Positions 55,512-64,000 of a DNA stretch of 64,000 bases are shown one piece after another. The notes under the pieces were generated by a model that was not told the DNA's origin, searched no databases, and worked only from the letters and a program-made list of their open reading frames with translations. Source of the DNA: Balanoglossus misakiensis (taxonomy: Eukaryota; Hemichordata); NCBI GenBank assembly GCA_040954595.2, contig CM082582.2, positions 4,340,001 through 4,404,000 on the forward strand. The letters are read 5' to 3'. Every line of letters begins with the position of its first letter. Within the stretch, counting starts at the first letter, position 1. The translations under genes were made by a program, and so were the position numbers.

Positions 55512-56459
55512 TTTGAAAGAACAATACGATTTATCCGGGGTCGTTGTTCGGGGACAACAGCGATCAAAGATCCACACCCGCCTTGGTAATGGTATATCTC
55601 GGTTGTATAAGGTCCACCTGATGTTACTCTAGCGTTGCAGCACTCCAAATATGACTTTTTACCACCTGCAAACAAAAGAGGATAGTGTATCTTTAAGCGT
55701 TGAAATCTGCACATTTTTGACGGAAACGTAGAGGTACCAGGCAAACACAAAGTACAGCGCTGCCTGCCAATGAATCTTGTTGTGAAAAGCTGTACTCCAA
55801 AGCATAATAGTCAGTGTATTATCCATGTACCTCCACAGGAGGCAGATTTCCCTTGGAGTGATAGTTTTACTTACAGATTGGGTTGCGTTCGGTCACTCAA
55901 AACAATAAGTTTAGGATTTTGTTTTTGGGAACGTCATTGTATTGTGAGGGAATCCCCATGTATCCCACTGTGCTCTGCGCTGTAAGTTAAGCCATAGACT
56001 CTAGGGTCTATGGTTAAGCACGATCGCAGGAGGTGAATGTTTGGATATATGCTTATAAGGCTTTGGCCAAAACAAAACACTTTCCTGTTGGTTTTTCTCA
56101 TTCGTTAGTAGGTTTAGAAATACGGGTTGGAGAAACAAAAATTGTAACCATAAGGTTATCTATGTGGCGCCCCCTGTACATGTACTGTCCTTCGTCAAAA
56201 GAATGCATAGCCCCTCCAATCAACGTCACTCCACATCAGCCCGTACATTTAGCTTACCGATCTTCTGAACCCTCTTCTCGTTATTTGAGCACAGCTAAAG
56301 ATATTTGAAACTGGGTGTGTGAGTGAAAAAATCGAAAGGACATACTTGGTATTTTGGTATAGGTTTGTGGACCCCCGGCTTTGAGCGCCCCCACTGGCCA
56401 ACTTCAATTTTTTCCCTTGTCCTCTGAATGACGTCTGATAATTACTGGTCGCAGCCCAC
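55512..56459. other. Intergenic, upstream of the minus-strand HEPN gene
   Basis: Should hold the promoter and 5' UTR of the HEPN gene at 53694-55511. Short frames show no recognisable domain. Confidence 0.45.
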
Positions 56460-56685
56460 AACACATATTCTTTACTATCAATCACGTTATCTGGCCATGT
56501 GACCCACGGCGTTGTCATTTTCAGATGACGGGCAAGCAATATTTCGGCATCCAGAAAAAGATTTTCTGAGTATGTTTTTACTTTAGAGCCGCCAAACACA
56601 TAACATGTATCAGGTATGGTGCCTCGACGTAAAGTCCACGTTGCTGAAGTTGCCCTTTCGCATTCACATTTCCAGATGACGGGCA
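56460..56685 (-). repeat. Dispersed repeat family R1, copy 3
   Basis: Read on the minus strand it matches copy 1 (16890-17047) through CAACTTCAGCAACGTGGAC, GTTTGGCGG and AAAACATACTC up to GTGATTGATAGTAAAGAAT. The predicted peptides of the two copies differ by about six residues over 50. A short block at one end (CATTTCCAGATGACGGG) is inverted relative to copy 1. It abuts the truncated HEPN-gene copy. Confidence 0.7.
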
Positions 56686-57171
56686 TGGTGCAGTGGTGAG
56701 CTGAAAGCAGTTCTGGTCGACCCTAGAGGAAAGGTGTTGGACTTGAAACTTGTTCAAAGCAGCGAAAACGGCGTAACACACCGTCTATCATTTGTACTGT
56801 GGAGGGAAGGAAGACACGAATTATCCGTGACTCTGAGAGGGCATCATATAGGCGAATCACCGTATAGATTTATCGTTCCTACAGGACAAACTGTAGCAGA
56901 TAAAGTGAACCTGTCGTTCGCAACATTTGCAGGAGCAGCATTCCTTACCAGTGAATCAATTACTCCACATAACTGGTATTTTTTCATATGCCACAGAATA
57001 TGCTTTGCGGGCCTTATGCTTTGTGTATGGTGTGCCGAATCAGCTGTAGATAGTTCCGCATGTGACATATCAAGACATACTCGTCACGGGACCATAATGA
57101 CGTTTTTCGGAACTTGGATTAGATACAGTCAGTTTCACAAATACTGGGGTCATTTTGTGAACAGTCTATAG
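56684..57171 (+). pseudogene. Truncated inverted copy of the HEPN/B-box/filamin gene (3' part only)
   Basis: From about 56684 this matches the last 160 codons of the gene at 53694-55511: the filamin end (DPRGKVLDLKLVQSSENG) and the hydrophobic tail, including SSACDISRHTRHGT. The frame stays open to a stop at 57169-57171. HEPN, B-box and coiled coil are absent. The filamin part is nearly identical and the tail more divergent. It may be a pseudogene fragment, or an exon of an unseen gene. Confidence 0.75.
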
Positions 57172-58526
57172 TATACCCAAAACCTTGCATCGCTATGCGG
57201 ATCCTGATAGAGATCACTTTTGGCCAATCAGGCACTTTCATTACTAGGCCCAATCACACATCGAGTTTACCCTCTCAATGACAATGTAGCAATTTGTGCT
57301 TATGTTATTACGTCCGTCTCATGTTCTTTTACAACTTTTGGAATTTTCCCGTCAGTTGGGTTCTAGCGGTTGAGTTATTACAGCAATAAACGTGCCTTTT
57401 GCACTTAATGTTGGTCGTGCGTGTCAGACATCATTTAAGGAACCTTGTTCATCTAAAATACCGCAACAGATTTTTATAAATATATATATATATATATGGC
57501 GGAATATTGAAATAGTTTTCTAAGCTTTCTTGGAAAAAGTCGATAAATTAAAAGGCCATACAACATAAATCAATGATATATATATATGCTTAATTAAAGA
57601 TTGTATTTTTGGACGATTCAGACATCGTCAGAGTCGAGCTACGAAGTTGGGTTATTTAAACATTTGTGCAATCACCAGGAAACATTAGTGATGATTGTGA
57701 ATTCAAAATAAGTTCTCTCGTCATACAACCTAGTGTAAAGGCGACCGTTACTGTCTATCCCAAACAACAGGTCAATTTTGGATTATTCATAGGTTGATGT
57801 TTTGAACTTGAGCCGCACTCCCCCCCCCCGTATGAAAATAGGGGGAGTACCCCCGGGTGTATCGGCTACGAATGACCCTGGAATGTCAGGTCAGAGTCTA
57901 TTTTGTCAATCAACAATCTGTGTGCCCTGTTTAACTAAGTTGTAGCCTGGGTGCTTGCGCCGATCGGTCGATCATACAACGGATATGATCGTCATTTGAT
58001 GGAAACCAGGACTGGTATGTAATATCTCTGAAACCTGATCATTAGTACTCAAAACTAGGCGAGGCACAGAACTATTTCAACAGACCTACCACAATGCATA
58101 TTTCATCATATCCGGGTGTTATCAAGTCTGTCGCAGCGGTGTCATTCAGACTTTGGTCTTTGAATCCAGATCATGCAAAAGATATCGATCAACTTGTTGG
58201 TAATATGGTAAGCTCATTTTAATGGGGCGTTGGAGACGGCATGCACAATGTTAGTAATATCATGATTGCACCATTACACAGATGTATAATTAACTTTTGT
58301 TTTCATTTTTGTCATTCCTTATATTCAGTTCGTTGATTTAGCTAAGTCGTGTTGATGTTATGAATCACGTTGTTGTTAAACCACCTGTTGGAATGTCCTA
58401 CTGCAGACAGACAGTGTACTTGACTGTCCAGGCCCCGTCCAGGGTCGGTCTGTTTGAACCTGTCAAGAAAATTACCTATATGTGTTGTCACTATCTTTAC
58501 TGCAGGCTGTCGACTTTTGAAACAAT
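57172..58526. other. Intergenic, upstream of the HEPN-NHL gene
   Basis: Holds short AT repeats (57480-57496) and a copy of repeat family R2. The 5' UTR and promoter of the gene at 58527 should be here. A small exon near 58095-58207 (an ATG followed by a GT-type donor) is conceivable but unsupported by similarity. Confidence 0.45.
57777..57885 (-). repeat. Dispersed repeat family R2, copy 2
   Basis: On the minus strand it reads CCCGGGGGTACTCCCCCTA, TTTTCATACGGGGG, then AAGTTCAAAACATCAACC, the same block order as at 18028-18140. Confidence 0.55.
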
Positions 58527-60899
58527 ATGGCGTCAAACTTTGACCTGTCCGAACCCCTGGCAACGACAACTGAGAAGACAAACCATGACCGTCTCTGCAG
58601 ACTTGTCAAGGAAGGGGGCACCATAGCGCTTAAGGCCTTATTTGATCGTGTCAACCCACCAAAGCAACTGGCCACCAATCTAGCAGATCCCAACGTGAAG
58701 ACGATTCTACAGAGTGTTCTACGACGGAAACTGATCACACAGAAGCAACATATGATTCTATACCCAACTCCTTTGAGCGCGGTCAGTTCAGGTAACTTTG
58801 ATATAACTCTATTGATGGTTCTACTCAGAAATATGTGCAATCTGAAGCAACCGAAAACAGGATGGGATAACCTTCCCCGACCTAGTGATGTCTCTATCGA
58901 GGCCGATATTTGCCGAATTAAGTTCTATCGCAACAAACTGTGTCACGGACAAACAGCGAGCGTCAGTAACAGTCATTTTAACGGTTACTGGGGTGATATA
59001 TGCAGCGCACTCGTACGTTTGGGAGCTGACAGACAGGCCATTGACAGATTGAAAACTGATATCATGGACAGCGAATTAGAGCAACGAGAAACGGAGGAAG
59101 TGCTTGACAGGGCCAGAGAAGGCATCGCTGTGAAAGATCTGCTTCAGTCCATCTTGAAGTCAATCTTCACGAAGAAAATCGAGGAAATTACGTGCAGCGT
59201 TCACGAAAATAATCCAATTGAGCTTTACTGCACAGACTGTCAAGTGCCAATTTGCTACACATGTGGACTGGGAAAACACAAAGAGTCCAAAGATCACGTT
59301 CTCATGGACTTGAAGGACGCCGCCCATAACTACAAAGACACCATTCTCATCGAATATGACGAGGAACTTAAAACGAAAGAGGCCGAAGTTGCCGAAAACA
59401 TCGTCATCGCCAGAAAAAGCTACGACTCCCTCGAAGAAAACTTGACCGTTCAGACAAAGAAACTTGATAACCTGTCTGAATGCGAGGAAGTGAAGAAACA
59501 TGAACTTCGAGAACAGCTTATCTCGCAATACAAGTCCTTGAGAGATGAAATGAAGACTGAAGTAGACAGATTCAGTAACCTTGCCCAAACCTTTAAACAT
59601 ACGCGTGCTTTCATTAAGAGTCTTCTGCAAATTGAAAGCGAAGCTAAATTGATGTCTGAAAGCACTGTTCTAACGCAACAAATCAATGAAACTTTGCGTT
59701 TGGAAACCGAGATGGAAAAGAATTATGACGTCATCGGTGAAATCAGTTTGTCACCAACGCCCTCCATGTCTCTGCCTGCCCTGCCGTCGTTGACTTTCCT
59801 GGATACATTTGATGTTCCTAAGCATATTGACGCCGGGGACACCATAACAATGGACATGGTGGCTTTAAATATTGACTGCGAAAAGGTCACAGACAGCGAA
59901 CACTTCGAAGCGGCGGTAGTCTATGGCGATAATCGGAGTGAGAGATTAGAGATAGTTTCGTCAGACGGCATTGAAGAAACTCATTTTATCTCTTTCACCG
60001 CAAGCAAATCCGGTAAACAAGAAATATCTGTGAAGTTGCGTGGAAATCATATTAAGGGATCACCTTTACAGATAGACGTGTTACCGACTTTGAAATTGTC
60101 CCGTATTCCTTGCAGACAATACGCACAACCAGATGGAGCGAAATTCGCCTGCAGTTTAACAACGGATAACCATGGCAACTTGGTGCTGGGAGACAAAACC
60201 TTGGGGCGGATACAGATAATCGAGAAAGATGGGCGTGAGAAAGGAAATTTCACAGTGTCGCTGGGAGTTGGATCATTCACTCCACAGGCTGTGGCGGTCT
60301 CTGAAGATGACGAGTTATTTTGCGTCAACCGCGGAAACAGAGCAGCTCCAGTAGTGGTGTGCGATGTGCGCGGGGCCGTCGTGCGGACATTTGGTCAGAA
60401 CAAACTGAAGGGATATGCCACTGGCATCGCTATCGATAAATCCCGAGGCATTGTCTATGTGGGCGACGACGGAGCTTCAACCATACACGCGTTTCTAACC
60501 AGAGATGGCAGCTTTGTGAAATCGTTCGGTCACGTGACATTTCCAACTTCCATCTCTGTTAACAGCGCTGGTGACGTCATCGTTACCGACAGCAAGGAAT
60601 CTAACGTCCAGGTGTTCAATTCGGACTGCGAGTTCCTCTTTGCCTTCGGTTATTTTGGCGTCAATGAAGGGGAATTTTGTCTTCCGGTTGGCTTGGCAGT
60701 CGACAGGTTCGACAACATGTACATATGCGATACGGGCAACCATCGGGTACAGATGTTTGATCGAGAAGGAAAATTTCTCAAATTCTGCATCAAAATCGGA
60801 GTGCAGTATCCAGAATACATTGCGATATCAGATAACCGCGTTTTTGTCACGGATTCAGAAGACAAGTTCTCGGTAAAATATCTACACAACGAAGTATAG
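58527..60899 (+). CDS. HEPN (DZIP3-type) / B-box / coiled-coil / filamin / NHL protein
   Basis: Intronless, 790 aa. Residues 1-175 form a DZIP3-type HEPN domain (KTGWDNLPR, DICRIKFYRNKLCHGQ) with R135-x4-H140. A B-box zinc finger (about 222-257: CSVHENN...YCTDCQVPICYTCGLGKH...H) is followed by a coiled coil (about 258-400), a filamin repeat (about 415-521, ending LRGNHIKGSPLQIDVLP) and NHL repeats (about 525-790; LAVDRFDNMYICDTGNHRVQ is typical). This is the layout of TRIM2/3/71-type proteins with HEPN in place of the RING finger, so ubiquitin-ligase activity is not expected from a RING. NHL propellers bind RNA or protein. RNase activity of the HEPN domain is a possibility, not shown. The gene is on the opposite strand to its relative at 53694-55511. 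Confidence 0.88.
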   Translation: MASNFDLSEPLATTTEKTNHDRLCRLVKEGGTIALKALFDRVNPPKQLATNLADPNVKTILQSVLRRKLITQKQHMILYPTPLSAVSSGNFDITLLMVLLRNMCNLKQPKTGWDNLPRPSDVSIEADICRIKFYRNKLCHGQTASVSNSHFNGYWGDICSALVRLGADRQAIDRLKTDIMDSELEQRETEEVLDRAREGIAVKDLLQSILKSIFTKKIEEITCSVHENNPIELYCTDCQVPICYTCGLGKHKESKDHVLMDLKDAAHNYKDTILIEYDEELKTKEAEVAENIVIARKSYDSLEENLTVQTKKLDNLSECEEVKKHELREQLISQYKSLRDEMKTEVDRFSNLAQTFKHTRAFIKSLLQIESEAKLMSESTVLTQQINETLRLETEMEKNYDVIGEISLSPTPSMSLPALPSLTFLDTFDVPKHIDAGDTITMDMVALNIDCEKVTDSEHFEAAVVYGDNRSERLEIVSSDGIEETHFISFTASKSGKQEISVKLRGNHIKGSPLQIDVLPTLKLSRIPCRQYAQPDGAKFACSLTTDNHGNLVLGDKTLGRIQIIEKDGREKGNFTVSLGVGSFTPQAVAVSEDDELFCVNRGNRAAPVVVCDVRGAVVRTFGQNKLKGYATGIAIDKSRGIVYVGDDGASTIHAFLTRDGSFVKSFGHVTFPTSISVNSAGDVIVTDSKESNVQVFNSDCEFLFAFGYFGVNEGEFCLPVGLAVDRFDNMYICDTGNHRVQMFDREGKFLKFCIKIGVQYPEYIAISDNRVFVTDSEDKFSVKYLHNEV

Positions 60900-62192
60900 A
60901 TATTCCGCTTCTGGCGAACATCCAAAGCCCCCATCGAATATTATCCGGCGCAAACCGGTTTCCATCCATGGTTATCGTACTTGAAAACGATGCCATAACT
61001 GGCAATTTCTGAGGAGGGGGGGGGGGGGGGGGGGCAATTTAATACAAACACCAAGGATTAATACCTGTTAGAGTCTATTGGCCCCTCTGCTTATGACAAC
61101 ATGATCTGATTAGTCTGACCACGTATCCAAACAACGAGTCATCAACATAAACATGGTAACCATGACAAACTTTAGAACGGACACCAAACGTAAACATTCT
61201 CGCTTCACGATTATTGTGAATATTATTCTTTCAATGTTTTCTGACCACTTATGTAATATGAGAGTGATCTCTATATCACTAGCATTACTACACATATGTT
61301 TATTTTAGTGGCCACATCTGAGTTAACTAGTTCCACAAGATAAACAAAAAAAATGATCGTGTTTTCTCGATACTCATCCAGAGGGCATTAACGAGGCGTA
61401 GAAACAACGCCGCCGTCGCTATGAATGGGTATGTATGAAAACGACTTGTATTAATTTTAAATATTTTGCCATCCAGAAACACAGAATTTCATACTTCTCA
61501 ATTTAGTATCATTCTATTTGATATCTATTAACACTGGGAACATTGATTTGGTAACTCGTTTTTCTCTTACTGTAATTTCCATGAGTTTGACTAAATATGT
61601 CTGTTATATACTCCAGTTTGGAAAATGGTCTACTAGTTTTCGGTCGAGTGGATTCTCGAATCACACCTGATTATCATAATATCGAATGGATTATACATGT
61701 ACTAACTTCTCTGATATGAATACATGCTAAAACTGAGTGTTTTCATTCTCTATTTTGCTCTGTGTTTTTCTCATAAAGGAAAAGTCTCAATCTCGGTAAT
61801 AATATCAACTGCAGGAACCTGTTTGTTTATCTTAGTGTAGTGACTGTTGTCACTTTCACAGTGTACATTTCTCAAATGAAAATACCTAGTAGGAGGGCGC
61901 CGCCAGCGTTTAGAGTCATGCAGGTACGTAGTGAGCGAAAAGCAATATGGCGGTCGAGTTGGCCGGGCGACACCTTCGGCCAATCGAAAAGTGACCGGGC
62001 CATCTTTACATGACGTTCAGCGTTCACTGATTAAGAATCACAGCTGTAATACCCACACATCAGTCCACGTCATCACATTTTATATTTACTAATTGCATAT
62101 CTCTTTGTCTCGTTCCTTTTGTAAAGTATAAAAGTATTGTTTTATACCATAATATTCTTATGTATATGAATAACTAAATATATTTTCTACAG
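60900..62192. other. Intergenic or intronic stretch before the fucosyltransferase exon
   Basis: The left part is the 3' flank of the HEPN-NHL gene; a 19-G run lies at 61016-61034. The right part may be an intron of the next gene, since its first visible exon starts after a splice acceptor. No coding sequence is recognised. Confidence 0.45.
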
Positions 62193-63308
62193 AAAGTTGG
62201 AAAGGGCGGAGTGTCTATTGGGGATAATAAATTGTCAAACCAGATTGCGAGAATAGAAAAAGAGGAAGATGACAAGAAAGCCAAAAATTCAAACAGTGGC
62301 CAATTGAATGAAAGTACGTTAACTCGCAATGATTCTCACAAAACTATGAATCTTGTGAAGAAAATAAGTCCAGACTCCAAAATAAACGGGAAAAGTACCA
62401 CATCTATGGCGTCGAGTACTGCCAACTGTAACGAGGTGAAGAATTATCCGGACGATTTTAAAAGTGGTAAAAAATGGCCCTCTCGGTCGAGTGTGGTCAT
62501 GCCTGTCTATACATACGGAGGGGGGCCAAGCAATTTCTACAACATGTATAGATGGATGGTGAAATTCGCTATAGCTCATAGGGTTGGTGTTGCCCTTCCT
62601 TACTTCAAGACGCACGGTACACAAGAGATGGGATCGAGAGGGCTTCGGATGTTCGCGGACACATTTGACGTCGAAAAGTTGAAAGAACTAATGCCTGTGA
62701 TGTCCATCGAAGAATTTCGCGACCAGTGCAACGGTGTTATACAGGAGGGAAACCTGGTAGCTCCTGTAAAGCGACCAATGACTGAAATATGTTCTATTTA
62801 TCATAAGGCAGGGGGTTTCAACACGTGCAGCCTTCCTCTCGGTCTGGGCGCTAAGGCCAAATTTATAAGTGACCAAGACGATTACATCATATTGCCTGAG
62901 GTCCGCACTAACTATGAAGCTTTCGTAGACAGCCTAGAAAAGCAAACGGCTTCGGAGAAAAGGCACCTCGCTTTCTACTGCAAAGATCTCAACTACACAT
63001 GTAACGTAGAAGTGGAATTCCTTCTCGATGAATACTTCATACGTGCGCCGTACATTCGCCAGATGGGCGAAGAGGCTGCTGGGAAGCTTTGCCGTGGCAA
63101 CTACGCAGTGATGCATTGGAGGAACAAGAGCGCGGAGGGGTTGTCAGGGTAAGTATGTGATGATCCGGGGGTGTAGTCGTATTTTCATTCAAGGGGGTGT
63201 GGCCATTGTTCAAAACATCAATCCATATACACTCCAAAAGTGGCCCACAGTCAGTCAGTCAGTCAGTCAGTCAGTCAGTCAGTCTGTCTGTCTGTCTGTC
63301 TGTATGTA

Positions 63309-63388
<80 letters not shown>

Positions 63389-63620
63389 ATTCTGTCTGTC
63401 TGTCTGTCTGTCTGTCGGTAAGTTATGAGTATGCACACTTCTTTGTTTCAGCAGGTGTCTCAAGCGAAATCCAAATAACAGCGAAACTGAGTGTCAACCG
63501 GCCCTGGCAACTTCCAAACTGCTCCATAACGCCACTCCCTCTATCGTCCGGGAAGTGGAACGAATAATGAAGATGCACAAACTTTCCTGTCTGTATGTCG
63601 CTAAGCCACTCTATCTTCAG
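62193..63620 (+). CDS. GDP-fucose protein O-fucosyltransferase-like (internal part; both ends missing)
   Basis: Two exons are seen: 62193-63148 and 63452-63620. They join in phase (codon split GG|C) to give RNKSAEGLSGRCLK. The first about 100 residues are Lys/Ser/Asn-rich and probably disordered. The catalytic-type region starts at VVMPVYTYGGGPSNFYNMYRW and includes AVMHWRNKSAEG, resembling the GDP-fucose binding H-x-R region of the O-FucT family. It continues with IVREVERIMKMHKLSCLYVA. No ATG is in frame before the domain that could be chosen with confidence; the exon follows a good acceptor (TTTTCTACAG), so an upstream exon is expected. A donor GTGAG follows 63620 and the gene continues past the window. 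Family assignment is fair; the substrate is unknown. Confidence 0.75.
63160..63240 (+). repeat. Dispersed repeat family R2, copy 3 (short)
   Basis: CCGGGGGTGTAGTCGTATTTTC, a G-rich block, then GTTCAAAACATCAATCCATA match the block order of the other copies. It sits in the intron of the O-FucT-like gene. Confidence 0.5.
63245..63418. repeat. (CAGT)n then (CTGT)n microsatellite
   Basis: About eight CAGT units pass into about 33 CTGT units, with two small interruptions, in the O-FucT intron, ending about 30 bp before the acceptor of the second exon. Ser/Val/Cys-Leu frames here are artefacts. Confidence 0.95.
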
Positions 63621-63711
63621 GTGAGAACTGAAAGGTTGAACAAATAAGATTTTGCACAGTTGGAGCAATAATTTCCTCTTCCGCCTCATCTACTTCATCA
63701 TCATCATCACG

Positions 63712-64000
63712 ACGACCACCACGACGACGACCACCACCACACCACCACCACCACCACCACCACCACCACCACCACCACCACCACCACCACCACCACCACC
63801 ACCACCACCACCACCACCACCACCACCACACCACACCACACCACCACCACCACCACCACCACCACCACCACCACCACCACCACCACCACCACCACACCAC
63901 ACCACCACCACCACCACCACCACCACACCACACCACCACCACCACCACCACCACCACCACCACCACCACCACCACCACCACCACCACCACACCACACCAC
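63712..64000. repeat. (CCA)n microsatellite at the window edge
   Basis: Nearly pure CCA units with several CCACA interruptions, running off the right edge, in the intron after 63620. Confidence 0.95.

Noticed and set aside
63601-64000. Val/Trp/Gly-only frames
   Set aside because: Artefacts of the CCA microsatellite.

Overview
The window is nuclear DNA from an animal, AT-rich and rich in introns. The gene content (TIR receptors with EGF, Ig and HYR ectodomains, TRIM-like proteins carrying a DZIP3-type HEPN domain and NHL repeats, mitochondrial D-lactate dehydrogenase, a secreted M14 carboxypeptidase), the many small inverted-repeat elements and the long microsatellites suggest an invertebrate. 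A deuterostome such as a hemichordate or lancelet is my best guess, but this is inference.

Region 1 (1-29898) holds three paralogous receptor genes, here called A (minus, 3' end cut by the window), B (plus, complete) and C (minus, complete). A and B are head to head; B and C are tail to tail. Each encodes a signal peptide, a cadherin-like region, an EGF module, an Ig domain split over two exons, a second EGF module, an HYR domain, one membrane span and a cytoplasmic TIR domain. I reconstructed them exon by exon. Their lengths sum to open frames (803 aa for B, 821 aa for C, 752 codons visible for A), and exon order and phases match in all three.

Region 2 (30635-37946) is an intact Ty3/gypsy retrotransposon on the minus strand. 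Its 519-bp LTRs look identical, it is flanked by a 4-bp duplication, and one gag-pol frame ends in a chromodomain (chromovirus). It lies about 740 bp upstream of the start codon of gene C, in the same orientation.

Region 3 (38443-42756, minus) is a seven-exon secreted carboxypeptidase of the N/E subfamily with its catalytic residues intact. One intron carries two palindromic DNA elements with 9-10 bp target duplications.

Region 4 (45389-50810, minus) is LDHD, mitochondrial FAD-dependent D-lactate dehydrogenase; eleven exons are visible and the first coding exon was not found. Another inverted-repeat element with a 9-bp duplication lies upstream, followed by a weak, frameshifted PAN-like reading frame.

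Region 5 (53694-60899) has two intronless TRIM-like genes in which a HEPN domain with an R-x4-H motif stands where the RING finger normally is. One ends in a hydrophobic tail (minus, 605 aa), the other in an NHL propeller (plus, 790 aa). An inverted, truncated copy of the first lies between them and abuts a dispersed repeat.

Region 6 (62193-63620, plus) contains two exons of a GDP-fucose O-fucosyltransferase-like gene that continues beyond the window, which ends in a CCA microsatellite.

The TIR receptors and the HEPN-TRIM genes both look like innate-immunity-type families. The sequence does not show that they work together.
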